Below are positions 44,512-53,837 of a stretch of 64,000 bases of DNA, piece after piece. This DNA comes from JAOZPE01 sp964601275. GTDB taxonomy: Bacteria; Krumholzibacteriota; Krumholzibacteriia; JAJRXK01. Where the stretch lies: the NCBI GenBank assembly GCA_964601275.1, contig CAZRMV010000007.1, positions 124,001 to 188,000 of the forward strand, in the 5' to 3' direction. How positions within the stretch are numbered: the stretch's first letter is position 1; each line of letters opens with the position of its first letter. The translations under genes and the position numbers were made by a program. The notes under the pieces are model-generated. The model was not told the origin of the DNA, made no database searches, and was given only the letters and a program-made list of their open reading frames with translations.

Positions 44512-45834
44512 ATGAGTGGAAGCTGGACGACACGGGATACCGCGTCGGCCTTCCTGTGGCGCAACGGGCGGGTCCTTCTCCTCCACCGCGATCCCTCCAT
44601 GACTTCCTACCCCGGGCGATGGTCGGTGGTCAGCGGTTCGGTGGAGCGGGGGGAATCCCCTCGGGCCGCGGCCCTGCGGGAGGTCACCGAGGAATGCGGA
44701 TATCCCGCATCGGCCCTCCGGGTGGTGGCGGCGGACCCTCCCTTCGTGGTCGAAGAAGATGCGCGCCGGGTGCGGTGGCGGGTCCATTCCTTCCTCTGCC
44801 TGCTCTGCGACGGCGCCGAACCCCGCCTGAATTCCGAGAACGCGGAATGGGAATGGGTGGCGCCTTCTCGTCTCGGGGATTTCCAGACCGTTCCCAGCCT
44901 CGGGGAAGCCCTGGGACGGCTGCTGCCGCCGCCCGGAAGGGCTGCCGCGGAAGCAGCGGCGGAGTTGGCGGGCAACACCCGCGATGGGGCGCATCGCATC
45001 GCCCATCGGATGATCCAGCTCCTCCGGGACGTGTTGCCCACCGTGACCGACTGGCCTTCGCTTCTGGCCGTGGCCGGCGCGCTGGCCGACGCCCAGCCGT
45101 CGATGGCGTCACCGGGGGCGGTCCTGTGGCGCTGGTTGCAGGACGCGGGGCTGTCCGGCTTCGATCCTTCGACCGCCGGCCGGAGGCCCCGTCGACCGGG
45201 CGCCTCCGGGATGGGATCTTCTGGATCGGCGGCTTCTCCTTCCGCCGCGGTGCGGGCGCCGTTGCGCCCGGTCGAACGCGGGGAACTGGACGATCGCCTC
45301 GGAGAGATCGCGACGGCCCTGGAGGGCGCGGCCCGCGAGACCGCCCGCCGCGGCGCCCTCCGTCTCGCCGGACGGGAGACGGTGGCCACGTTTTCCCGCT
45401 CGGAAACGGTGCGGGAGACCTTCGACCTGGTCCGGGGGTGTCCGGATGCTCCCCGGCGGGTTCTGCTCGGGCGCAGTCTGCCCGGCGGAGAGGGAGAGGT
45501 CTTGGCCCGGGAGTTGGAGGCGATGGGCTATGTGGTCGGGCTCCTGACGGACGAAGAGCTGCGGGTCCGGTTGCGAGAGACCTCCCTCTTGCTGGTCGGG
45601 GCGGACGCGGTCTTGGCTGATGGTTCGGTGATCAACAAGGTAGGAACCCGGGCCCTGGCGGTCTCCGCCCGGGCGGTGGGGGTGCCCACGGTGGTGTTGG
45701 CCGACTCCTTCAAGCGTTGCGCACCGAGCCGCGGTCTCACCATCGGTCCCGGGCCCGATGGCGGGCCTCCGTGGTTCGAGCGGGTCGAAGCGGGGTGGGT
45801 GGACGAGATCCTCGACGAAGGCGATGGCCGATGA
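44512..45834 (+). CDS. Nudix domain fused to IF2B-family (eIF-2B/ribose-bisphosphate isomerase-like) domain
   Basis: A 440-residue cytosolic protein. Residues 8-135 are a Nudix domain with a canonical box GSVERGESPRAAALREVTEE then CGY. Residues 145-435 follow the IF2B fold shared by eIF2B-alpha, MtnA and ribose-1,5-bisphosphate isomerase: NTRDGAHRIAHRMIQLLRD, VATFSRSETVRETF, and VGADAVLADGSVINKVGTRA. The aspartate of GAD is kept, but the cysteine that isomerases carry in the T-x-C block is absent (TFSRSE), as in non-catalytic eIF2B subunits. Similar Nudix-IF2B fusions are known in haloarchaea. GGGGAG precedes the ATG. Confidence 0.85.
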   Translation: MSGSWTTRDTASAFLWRNGRVLLLHRDPSMTSYPGRWSVVSGSVERGESPRAAALREVTEECGYPASALRVVAADPPFVVEEDARRVRWRVHSFLCLLCDGAEPRLNSENAEWEWVAPSRLGDFQTVPSLGEALGRLLPPPGRAAAEAAAELAGNTRDGAHRIAHRMIQLLRDVLPTVTDWPSLLAVAGALADAQPSMASPGAVLWRWLQDAGLSGFDPSTAGRRPRRPGASGMGSSGSAASPSAAVRAPLRPVERGELDDRLGEIATALEGAARETARRGALRLAGRETVATFSRSETVRETFDLVRGCPDAPRRVLLGRSLPGGEGEVLARELEAMGYVVGLLTDEELRVRLRETSLLLVGADAVLADGSVINKVGTRALAVSARAVGVPTVVLADSFKRCAPSRGLTIGPGPDGGPPWFERVEAGWVDEILDEGDGR

Positions 45835-45886
45835 CCGGGTCATCGGGTTCGCGCCGGGACCGGCCGTGGGCTACCTTGTGGCCGCC

Positions 45887-47062
45887 ATGGCCGTGACCCG
45901 CTGGGTGTATCTCGACCACAACGCCACCACCGCCGTGCACCCTCGCGTGGCGGACGCCGTCGCTCTCTGCCTGCGGGAAGGCTGGGGCAACCCGAGCAGC
46001 CGCCACCGGGTGGGAGGGCAGGCCGCGTCCCGGCTGCGCAAGGCACGCCGCGAAGTGGCCGGACTCCTGGGCTTCTCCCCTTCGGAGGTGATCTTCACCT
46101 CCGGGGGAACCGAAAGCGACGCCTTGGCCCTGCGAGGGGTCCTCCTCGCATCCGATCCGCCCCGGCACCTGGTGGTCTCCGCCATCGAACACCCCGCGGT
46201 GCTGGAGAGCGCCCACGCACTCCAGGACGAAGGGGTCTGCGCGGTGACGGTGGTCGGCGTCGACGAGATGGGGCGGGTCGATCCCCAGGCGATCGAGGAC
46301 GCGTTGCGGCCGGACACCCGGTTGGTCAGTGTGATGAGCGCGAACAACGAGACCGGGGTGATCCAACCGGTCGTGGAGATCGCCCGGAGGGTGCGCACGA
46401 GGGGCGTCCCGTTCCACTCGGACATGGTGCAGTCGGTGGGGAAGATGCCCCTGGAGGACGTCGCCGCCGCAGTCGATCTGTTGTCGATCTCAGCCCACAA
46501 GTTCGCCGGTCCCAAGGGGGCGGGCGCGTTGCTGGTCCGCCGGGGGGTTCCCCTGCGACCGGTCACCGCCGCGGGAGGCCAGGAAGGCGGCCGCCGGGGA
46601 GGCACGGAGAACGTCGCGGGCGCGGTCGGGTTGGCCCAGGCCCTGCGCATCACCCTGGAAGAGGCGCCCGCCGCCATCGAGCGCATGCGATCGTTGCGCG
46701 ACCGGCTGGAAGAAGGGCTGCTCGAGCGGGTGGACGATCTGCAGATCACGTCCCGCGAGGCGCCGCGGGTGGCGAACACCACCCACCTGACCCTCGGCGG
46801 AGTCGAATCCGGGGCCCTGCTCACCCTGCTCGACGAGGCCGGCATCGCGGTGTCCGCCGGGTCGGCCTGCGCCACCGGCGCCCTGAAGCCCAGCCATGTG
46901 CTGGTGGCCCAGGGCACAGCTCCCGAGCGCCTGCACGGCGCTTTGCGATTGTCCCTGGGACCCTCGACCCGGCCGGCGGAGATCGAGCGGGTCCTCAAGA
47001 TCCTGCCGGCCCTGGTGGACCGCCTGCGCCGCCTGCAGCCCGGCAAGGAGCCGCTCCGATGA
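45887..47062 (+). CDS. cysteine desulfurase (NifS/IscS family)
   Basis: A PLP enzyme that takes sulfur from cysteine as a persulfide for Fe-S clusters or tRNA thiolation. It has 391 residues. VYLDHNATTAVHPRVADAV is the family start, which favours the ATG at 45887 over 45824 (which overlaps the preceding gene). SISAHKFAGPKGAGAL holds the PLP lysine, and AVSAGSACATGALKPSHVL the active cysteine with the long loop of IscS-like class I enzymes. There is no iscU, iscA or mnmA beside it. Its stop overlaps the mfd start (ATGA). Confidence 0.94.
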   Translation: MAVTRWVYLDHNATTAVHPRVADAVALCLREGWGNPSSRHRVGGQAASRLRKARREVAGLLGFSPSEVIFTSGGTESDALALRGVLLASDPPRHLVVSAIEHPAVLESAHALQDEGVCAVTVVGVDEMGRVDPQAIEDALRPDTRLVSVMSANNETGVIQPVVEIARRVRTRGVPFHSDMVQSVGKMPLEDVAAAVDLLSISAHKFAGPKGAGALLVRRGVPLRPVTAAGGQEGGRRGGTENVAGAVGLAQALRITLEEAPAAIERMRSLRDRLEEGLLERVDDLQITSREAPRVANTTHLTLGGVESGALLTLLDEAGIAVSAGSACATGALKPSHVLVAQGTAPERLHGALRLSLGPSTRPAEIERVLKILPALVDRLRRLQPGKEPLR

Positions 47063-50000
47063 GCGCAAGCTCCCGCGGCGACCGAGCGAGCCAGGAACCG
47101 GCCGGTCTGGAAGACGCCTTCTTCGAGCGCATCCTGGAACGCCGCGAGCTCTCTCCCCTGGTCACCCGCCGAAGCGGGGATTCCTCGTCTCCTTGGGCGC
47201 TGGCCGCCTCGGGATTGGCCGGGAGCGCGGTGGGCTGGTTGCTGTCGGCTCTGGCCTGCCATCGCGAGGGGCAGTGGCTGGTCGTCGCGGCGGGCCTGGC
47301 CCAGGCCGAGGCCCTGGTCGAGGATCTGGAGACCTTCGGCGTCGCCGAAGTGCATTACCTGCCCGAGCTGGAGATCCTGCCCTTCGATCGCCGCTCTCCC
47401 ACACGGGAGATCCTGGCCGACATCCAGGCCGGTCTTCAGCGTCTCGACGAGGGTCGTCCCGGGTTCTATGTGACCACCCTCTACGGATTGCGTCATCGGG
47501 TGATGTCGCCCGAGGTCCTCCGGCGTCACCGTTTCCTGGTGCGCAAGGGTCAGAGCATCGATACGGAGGAGCTCCAGGAACGCCTGGTCTCGTTGGGTTA
47601 CCATCCCGCCGGCCTGGTGGAGATGCCGGGAGACGTGGCCCTGCGGGGGGGCATCATCGATGTCTACAGCCCCGGTCACGATCTGCCGCTCCGCCTGGAG
47701 TTCTTCGGGGACGAGATCGAGAGCATCCGAAGCTTCGAACCCATCGACCAGAGGTCGCGCTCGGAGCTGGAGCAGGCGATCATCCTCCCCGCCGGCCCGG
47801 TGGTCATGGACGACGACACGCTGTTGTCGGCGATGGCCCGCGTCGAAGCGATGGAGGAATTCTCGCCGGACGACCGGACCCACCTGATCGAGCGTCTCCA
47901 GGATCGGCTGCACTTCCAGGGCCTGGAGGGCCTGGCTCCGTTCTTCCACCCGATGGCCAGCCTGTTGAGCTATCTCCGGCCGGACGCGACGCTGGTGTTC
48001 GTCGGCCCCGACGATCTGCAACGGCGCAGCGAGGAGCTGGACCAGGAAACGCGGCGGGTGAGGGGAGATCGCCTCAAGCGGGGGGATCCCGTGCCCCTTC
48101 CCGAGGAACTGATGACCCCGCTTCCCGAACTCGCCCGCTCGGCCGCCGCCCATCCGCGGCTGTGGCTGGGGGAGATGGTCCTGGCCGGCTCGGGAGAGGC
48201 GCCGCTCACCCCCGCCGCCGATGTGCACCCACTCCAGTTGCAGACCCGATCACAGAGCCGCGGCAAGGGAGACCTGCGCTCCTTCCTCGCCGAGTCGGCC
48301 CGTTGGGCGGCCGAGGGCCTGGAGGTCAACCTCTTCTGCGCCAACAAGGGACAACTCCAGCGCCTGGCCGAGCTGTTCGAGGAGGCCGATCCCGAGGCTT
48401 CGGTTCCCCGCCCACTCTTGAGGATCGGAGTCCTGCACGGTGGATTCGTCTGGCCCGCTCTGCGACTCGCCTGCACCACCGACCACGAACTCTTCGACCG
48501 CTACCAGCGGCCGCGCCGCCGCCGCCGGGCCTTCGGCGGCCGCAAAGCGGAAGATCCCAAGGCCCTGCGTCCCGGCGACCATGTGGTACACGCCGACCAT
48601 GGGATCGGCCGCTTCCTGGGTCTGCGCAAGATCACCGTCGAGGGTGTCGAGAACGAATACCTCTTGCTGGAGTACGCCGACGGCGACCGGCTCTATCTGC
48701 CGACAGAGAAACTCCTGCTCGTCGAGCGTTACGAGGTGGGGGACAGCGGACCTCCCGAACTGCACAAGCTCGGCGGCCATCAGTGGGAGCGAACCCGCGA
48801 CCGGGCGCGCAAGGCGATCCGGGTCATGGCCCAGGAACTCCTCTCGTTGTATGCGGCCCGCGCGTCTCTTCCTGGGCACGCCTTCGGTCCGGACACCCAT
48901 CTCCAGCGCGAGATGGAGGCCTCCTTCGTGCACGAAGAGACCCCTGACCAGCTCAGCGCACTGGCCGATGTGAAACGGGACATGGAAAGCCCTCGTCCCA
49001 TGGATCGCCTCATCTGCGGCGACGTGGGATTCGGCAAGACCGAGGTCGCGATCCGGGCCGCCTTCAAGGCGGTGATGGACAAGCGGCAGGTTGCGGTCCT
49101 GTGCCCGACCACCGTTCTCGCCGAACAACACGGAGAGACCTTTTCCCAGCGTCTGCGCGAATACCCGGTACGAGTCGAGGTCCTGAGCCGCTTCAAGAGT
49201 GCCAAGGAGCAACGGGCGATTCTCCGCCGCGTCAAGGCGGGGGAGGTGGATATCCTCATCGGAACCCATCGACTGCTCGGACACGATGTCGAGTTCGCGC
49301 GGCTGGGACTGTTGGTGGTGGACGAAGAGCAGCGTTTCGGGGTGCGGCACAAGGAACGGTTGAAGGAGATGCGCAAACAGATCGACGTGCTCACCCTGTC
49401 CGCCACCCCCATACCCCGTACCCTCTATCTCTCGTTGATGGGCGCGCGGGACATGTCGATCATCGCCACTCCCCCCCGCGATCGGCTTCCCATCCACACC
49501 GAGATCATTCCCTTCAGCGAGGACGTGATCGAGGAGGCGATCCTCCGGGAGATGCATCGCGGCGGTCAGGTGTTCTTCGTCCACAATCGGGTCGAGACCA
49601 TCGACACCATGGCCCAGATCGTCGCCCGCATCGTTCCCGCGGCGAGAGTGGCGGTGGCCCACGGACAGATGAAGGAATCGCAGTTGGAGCGCATCATGCG
49701 CGATTTCGTCCACCAGGAATACGACGTCCTGGTGACGACGATGATCATCGAGAGCGGGTTGGACATGCCCAATGTGAACACCATCCTGATCGACCGGGCC
49801 GACCGCTTCGGACTCAGCCAGCTCTACCAGTTGCGCGGGAGGGTGGGCCGCAGCCGCCACCGCGCCTATGCCCACCTGATGACCCCCCCCGGCAAGACCC
49901 TCGCCTCCGACGCGCGCAAGCGGCTGCGGGCGATCCAGGAATTCACCGATCTGGGCAGTGGCTACCATATCGCCATGCGCGACCTGGAGATCCGGGGGGC

Positions 50001-50583
50001 CGGCAACATCCTCGGCGAGGCCCAGCACGGTCATATCGCCGCGATCGGCTTCGATCTCTACTGCAAGCTGCTGGAAGAGGAGATCCGCGATCTCAAGGGC
50101 GAGGGGATGCCCCGGCTCCACGACATCAAGGTCGATCTGCGGGTGGCCAGCTACCTGCCCGACGAGTATCTCGCAGAGCCCGAGGAGAAGATCCGCTGGT
50201 ACCGGGAGTTCAGCCGGGTGGATTGTGAAGAACGGCTGGACCTCCTGCAGGAGGAGCTGAGGGACCGTTTCGGCCCCTTGCCGCCTCCGGGGCGCAATCT
50301 GGTGGAGATCACCCGGATCAAGCTGAGGGCCCTCCGCTGCGGGATCGAGGACATCCGGGGAGGACGCCGGGGGGTTCGGATGATTTTCGCTGGCGACACC
50401 CAGCCCGACGCCACTATCCTGCAACACTTGGCGGGAACCGGCCTTCCCCGGTTGGCGTTCAACGCGGTGGATCGCTTGGTGATGACCGTGGACGCTCCCC
50501 GTGAAGAATGGGTCACGGCGAGCCTCGTCGTGCTCGGGCGCCTGGCGGATGCCCACCGGAGGGCGCCGGCACCCGCCAAGTGA
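47059..50583 (+). CDS. mfd: transcription-repair coupling factor
   Basis: Removes RNA polymerase stalled at DNA lesions and recruits UvrA. It has 1174 residues, full length. The N-terminal UvrB-like module covers about 50-350. The RNA-polymerase-interacting Tudor/CarD-like domain begins near 503 (RPGDHVVHADHGIGRFLGL). The translocase has Walker A CGDVGFGKTEVAIRAAFKAV near 652, LLVVDEEQRFGVRHKERLKE, LTLSATPIPRTLYLSLMGAR and QLYQLRGRVGRSRHRAYAH. The C-terminal TRCF domain ends the protein. The start ATG overlaps the stop of the cysteine desulfurase. Confidence 0.98.
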   Translation: MSASSRGDRASQEPAGLEDAFFERILERRELSPLVTRRSGDSSSPWALAASGLAGSAVGWLLSALACHREGQWLVVAAGLAQAEALVEDLETFGVAEVHYLPELEILPFDRRSPTREILADIQAGLQRLDEGRPGFYVTTLYGLRHRVMSPEVLRRHRFLVRKGQSIDTEELQERLVSLGYHPAGLVEMPGDVALRGGIIDVYSPGHDLPLRLEFFGDEIESIRSFEPIDQRSRSELEQAIILPAGPVVMDDDTLLSAMARVEAMEEFSPDDRTHLIERLQDRLHFQGLEGLAPFFHPMASLLSYLRPDATLVFVGPDDLQRRSEELDQETRRVRGDRLKRGDPVPLPEELMTPLPELARSAAAHPRLWLGEMVLAGSGEAPLTPAADVHPLQLQTRSQSRGKGDLRSFLAESARWAAEGLEVNLFCANKGQLQRLAELFEEADPEASVPRPLLRIGVLHGGFVWPALRLACTTDHELFDRYQRPRRRRRAFGGRKAEDPKALRPGDHVVHADHGIGRFLGLRKITVEGVENEYLLLEYADGDRLYLPTEKLLLVERYEVGDSGPPELHKLGGHQWERTRDRARKAIRVMAQELLSLYAARASLPGHAFGPDTHLQREMEASFVHEETPDQLSALADVKRDMESPRPMDRLICGDVGFGKTEVAIRAAFKAVMDKRQVAVLCPTTVLAEQHGETFSQRLREYPVRVEVLSRFKSAKEQRAILRRVKAGEVDILIGTHRLLGHDVEFARLGLLVVDEEQRFGVRHKERLKEMRKQIDVLTLSATPIPRTLYLSLMGARDMSIIATPPRDRLPIHTEIIPFSEDVIEEAILREMHRGGQVFFVHNRVETIDTMAQIVARIVPAARVAVAHGQMKESQLERIMRDFVHQEYDVLVTTMIIESGLDMPNVNTILIDRADRFGLSQLYQLRGRVGRSRHRAYAHLMTPPGKTLASDARKRLRAIQEFTDLGSGYHIAMRDLEIRGAGNILGEAQHGHIAAIGFDLYCKLLEEEIRDLKGEGMPRLHDIKVDLRVASYLPDEYLAEPEEKIRWYREFSRVDCEERLDLLQEELRDRFGPLPPPGRNLVEITRIKLRALRCGIEDIRGGRRGVRMIFAGDTQPDATILQHLAGTGLPRLAFNAVDRLVMTVDAPREEWVTASLVVLGRLADAHRRAPAPAK

Positions 50584-50663
50584 AGGACCTTGAGAACCAT
50601 GGACCGGGGCAGAGGCCTCTGGTCGACCCACCGCTCCCCCTGGAGCTCCCCCAAGGAGAAGAC

Positions 50664-52445
50664 ATGCTTTCGCTCGACTTGAGGATCCCCACCCCGGCCC
50701 AGACGCGTCGAATCCTGCTCGTGTCGCTCCTCGTGCTCCTGGCCGCCTGCGGCGGCAAGGACAAGAGCAAGATTCCCGTTGCCAAGGTCGGAGACCACAC
50801 GATCACGCTGGACTACTTCGAGCGGAAGATGAACTCGATGAAGCCGGAGACCCTTCCCCCGGATATCGCGACCCTGGAGGGCAAGAAGAAGCTCCTGGAG
50901 ACGATGATCGACAAGGAAGTGATGGCGATCAAGGCCGAACAGCTTGGTTACGGGGAGGACCAGGCCATCGGGGACGCGATGCAGAAGATCGCCGAATTCC
51001 AGGCGGTCAAGCTGATGAAGGACGATGCCATCAAGGACCTCACCTTCGTGTCCAACGAAGAGGCCCAGGAATACTACCAGAACCTCAAGCGGGTCCTGCA
51101 GATCTCCTTCATGCTCTTCGACCACCGGGAAGAGGCCGAAGAGGCGCGCAAACTGGTGATGGGCGGAGAGAAGTGGACCGACGTCGCCACCCGCTTCAAC
51201 GCCGGCGATCCCGGACCCACCGGGAACTGGACCATGCAATTGCACTACGGAACCATCGTCGACGACGTGGAGAAGCCGATCTTCGCCCTGCAGGTGGGCG
51301 AGGTGAGCCAGCCGATCGAGAGTGTCTATGGGTATTTCCTCATCCGGCTCGATGGGGAAACGGTCGACCGGAGGGTGCCTGCGTTCGAGGACCTGCAAGA
51401 CAAGATCGTCAAGAGCATCTTCGACCGGAACGTGGCCCTGAAGCAGGTCGAATTGATCAACGAGGTGCTCGACAAGTATCATTTCCAGCTCGATGAGGAC
51501 GCGCTCCAGATCGCCTACGACGGGCTTCCGCCCGACAAGGATCTCGTTCCCGTCCCGCCCAAGGAGGAGTGGGGTCACCTGGACATCAAGCCGGCCGACA
51601 TGGACAAGCTCCTGATGAGCTGGGACGGGGCGAACGGTGAAGAGGACGAGGTGTGGACCCTCAAGCGTTTCTACGACTACTACGATGCCACTCCTTGGCT
51701 GGGCCGTCCCCGCCGGGAATCCCGTCTGGGAGGTCTGCGGCGGCATCTCAAGGAGATCGCGATCCGCCAGCTCATGCCGATCGAGGCGAGGGCCCGGGGC
51801 TACTTCGACCGGCCGGAGGTGCTCGACGAAGTCCGAGAGCGGCGGCAGCAGGCCATGGTCAGCCAGTTGCACAAGGAACTCATCAGCGACAATGTGAAAC
51901 CCACCGAGCAGGACATCGACGAGTACTGGGCCCAGAACAAGGAAGAGTACAAGGAGCCGGTGACGCACGAGGGGGTGGTCCTGGTGAGCGCCGACTCCGC
52001 CGCGGTGGCCAAGGCCTATCGACTGGCAAAGCAGGGCAAGGCGTGGGCCGACCTGGTGAAGAGGTTCGCGGACGCGAAGGCGATGCCCAAGGGCGATGAC
52101 GGTCATTTCGGTCCGGTGGGGGAAAAGAACACCGCGATCTACACCCGCTTGTTGTGGGCGCAGCAGAACGAAGGCGAGATCTGCGAGCCCATGCATCTGT
52201 CCAACGGCCTCTGGGGATTCGGGCGCCTGGACGTCATCCATCCCGAGAGACAGCCCGAGCTCTCCGAAGTGGCGCTTCGGGTGAAGAAGGCGGTCGAGGC
52301 GGAACTCTCGGAAAGACTCTTCCAGCAGAAGATGAAGGAATGGCGCTCGGAGATCCCGGTGGAGACCTTCCCGAAGAACCTGGAGAAAGCCGTGTATCAA
52401 CCGGCGCGGCCGGCCGGCGCCGCGCCCGCGGCGAAAGAATCCTGA
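50664..52445 (+). CDS. parvulin-type peptidyl-prolyl isomerase lipoprotein
   Basis: A 593-residue envelope chaperone. The lipoprotein signal ILLVSLLVLLAACGGKDKSK is followed by a SurA/PrsA N-terminal helical domain (VGDHTITLDYFERKMNSMKP). A first rotamase-like region lies near 145-235 (VLQISFMLFDHREEAEEARK, then VGEVSQPIESVYGYFLIRLD) and a second near 430-530 (THEGVVLVSADSAAVAKAYR, GDDGHFGPVGE). It probably helps fold outer-membrane proteins. AAGGAGAAG precedes the ATG at 50664. Its stop touches the start of the next, related gene. Confidence 0.85.
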   Translation: MLSLDLRIPTPAQTRRILLVSLLVLLAACGGKDKSKIPVAKVGDHTITLDYFERKMNSMKPETLPPDIATLEGKKKLLETMIDKEVMAIKAEQLGYGEDQAIGDAMQKIAEFQAVKLMKDDAIKDLTFVSNEEAQEYYQNLKRVLQISFMLFDHREEAEEARKLVMGGEKWTDVATRFNAGDPGPTGNWTMQLHYGTIVDDVEKPIFALQVGEVSQPIESVYGYFLIRLDGETVDRRVPAFEDLQDKIVKSIFDRNVALKQVELINEVLDKYHFQLDEDALQIAYDGLPPDKDLVPVPPKEEWGHLDIKPADMDKLLMSWDGANGEEDEVWTLKRFYDYYDATPWLGRPRRESRLGGLRRHLKEIAIRQLMPIEARARGYFDRPEVLDEVRERRQQAMVSQLHKELISDNVKPTEQDIDEYWAQNKEEYKEPVTHEGVVLVSADSAAVAKAYRLAKQGKAWADLVKRFADAKAMPKGDDGHFGPVGEKNTAIYTRLLWAQQNEGEICEPMHLSNGLWGFGRLDVIHPERQPELSEVALRVKKAVEAELSERLFQQKMKEWRSEIPVETFPKNLEKAVYQPARPAGAAPAAKES

Positions 52446-53776
52446 TGACTCGTGTGTCTTTTCGGCGTCGGCTCGCCGTGGTGTTTGCGGCCTTGGGTCT
52501 GTTGGTTGTCGCGCCGGTCGGACGCCCGACCGGCGCTTCGGCCCAGGGGCCCGACCTGGTCGACCGCATCGTGGCGATCGTGGACGACGAACCCATCCTC
52601 CAGAGCGATCTCGACCGCGAAGTCGAATCGTACAAGTTCGAGCTGAGCCAGACCGGCCAGGCTCCCACCGAGGACGACGCCGCCATCCGCAAGAAGATGC
52701 TCCAGCGGTTGATCGATGTGAAACTTCTGGTGGCCCAGGCCAAGCTGGACGAGATCGAGGTGACCGACGACGAGATCGATCAGGCGGTGGCGCGCTCCTT
52801 GGACGAGGTGATCTCCCGCTTCGGAACCAAGTCGAAACTGCAGCAGGAGCTGGCGCGCAATGGCATGACCTTCGCCGACCTGGAGGCGCGGAACCGCGAT
52901 CTGATCCGCAATCGCCTCTACACGAACCGGATGATCTCGATGCACATCCGTCCCCTCATCGAGGTGCGGGAGGACGAGATCCGCGCATTCTACGAGAAGC
53001 ACCTGGACGAGATCCCGACCACCCCCGCGGCGGTGGAGGTTTCCAATATCCTCGTGGTGCCCCAGCCCGACCCCGCGGTCCAGAAGGCCTTGGAGTTGAA
53101 ACTGGATGCCATCAAGGCCGCATTGGAATCGGGGGAGGATTTCGGCGAGGTGGCCAAGCGTTTCTCCGAAGGGCCCAATGCGGCCCGGGGAGGCCTGGTC
53201 GGATCCTTCGCCCGGGGCGACCTGTTCAATCCGGTGCTGGAGGAGCTCGCTTGGTCGATCCCGGTGGGCAAGATCTCCCAGCCGGTGAGCACCGAACTGG
53301 GGATGCACATCGTGCAGGTGACCCAGCGCACCGAGAAGGAGGTCACCCTCCGGCAGATCCTGCTCAGGGTCACCATCACCGCCGAGGACTGGGAGCGGGC
53401 CCGGCAAAGGGCCCAGGAAATCTACGAGAAGGCCCGGGCAGGTCAGGATTTCGCCGAACTGGTCAAGAAGTATTCGGACGATCCCTCCAGCCGGGAGAAC
53501 GGGGGGAAACTGGGTACCTTTCCCGAGGAGAAGCTCACCTCGGATTTCCGGCGGGCCCTCAAGGGACTTCAGCCCAACCAGGTGGCGCCGCCGGTCAAGG
53601 GAACGGCCGGATACTTCGTGTTGCGGCTCGATGCAAGGGTCGATCCCCAGCGGAAGTCCTACGAGGAGATCCATGACCAGCTGCGCGCGATGGTCGAGGA
53701 CCAGAAGATCCAGACCGAGCTGGACAAGTTCCTCAAGGGATTGCGCCGGAAATTCTACATCGACATCAAGGGATGA
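52445..53776 (+). CDS. SurA-like periplasmic chaperone/peptidyl-prolyl isomerase
   Basis: A 443-residue secreted protein: signal peptide (ending near TGASAQ), SurA N-terminal domain (DRIVAIVDDEPILQSDLDRE), and two parvulin domains, about 195-300 (VSNILVVPQPD, SEGPNAARGGLVGSFARGDL, ISQPVSTELGMHIVQV) and 305-415 (LRQILLRVTITAEDWERARQ, YSDDPSSRENGGKLGTFPEE). It guides outer-membrane proteins across the periplasm. Start and stop overlap with the preceding PPIase gene (TGATG), so both are made together. The layout resembles E. coli SurA, but I leave the symbol open because of the neighbouring paralog. Confidence 0.92.
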   Translation: MTRVSFRRRLAVVFAALGLLVVAPVGRPTGASAQGPDLVDRIVAIVDDEPILQSDLDREVESYKFELSQTGQAPTEDDAAIRKKMLQRLIDVKLLVAQAKLDEIEVTDDEIDQAVARSLDEVISRFGTKSKLQQELARNGMTFADLEARNRDLIRNRLYTNRMISMHIRPLIEVREDEIRAFYEKHLDEIPTTPAAVEVSNILVVPQPDPAVQKALELKLDAIKAALESGEDFGEVAKRFSEGPNAARGGLVGSFARGDLFNPVLEELAWSIPVGKISQPVSTELGMHIVQVTQRTEKEVTLRQILLRVTITAEDWERARQRAQEIYEKARAGQDFAELVKKYSDDPSSRENGGKLGTFPEEKLTSDFRRALKGLQPNQVAPPVKGTAGYFVLRLDARVDPQRKSYEEIHDQLRAMVEDQKIQTELDKFLKGLRRKFYIDIKG

Positions 53777-53837
53777 CCCCGTGGCCTTCTTGTTGCAATA
53801 CTGCGGCTGGTGATCCAGTCCCCAGCCGGTGGAAACC

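Noticed and set aside
45824..45886. Earlier ATG for the cysteine desulfurase
   Set aside because: It would add 21 residues not typical of the family, and the ribosome site is too close; the ATG at 45887 gives the standard start. It remains possible.
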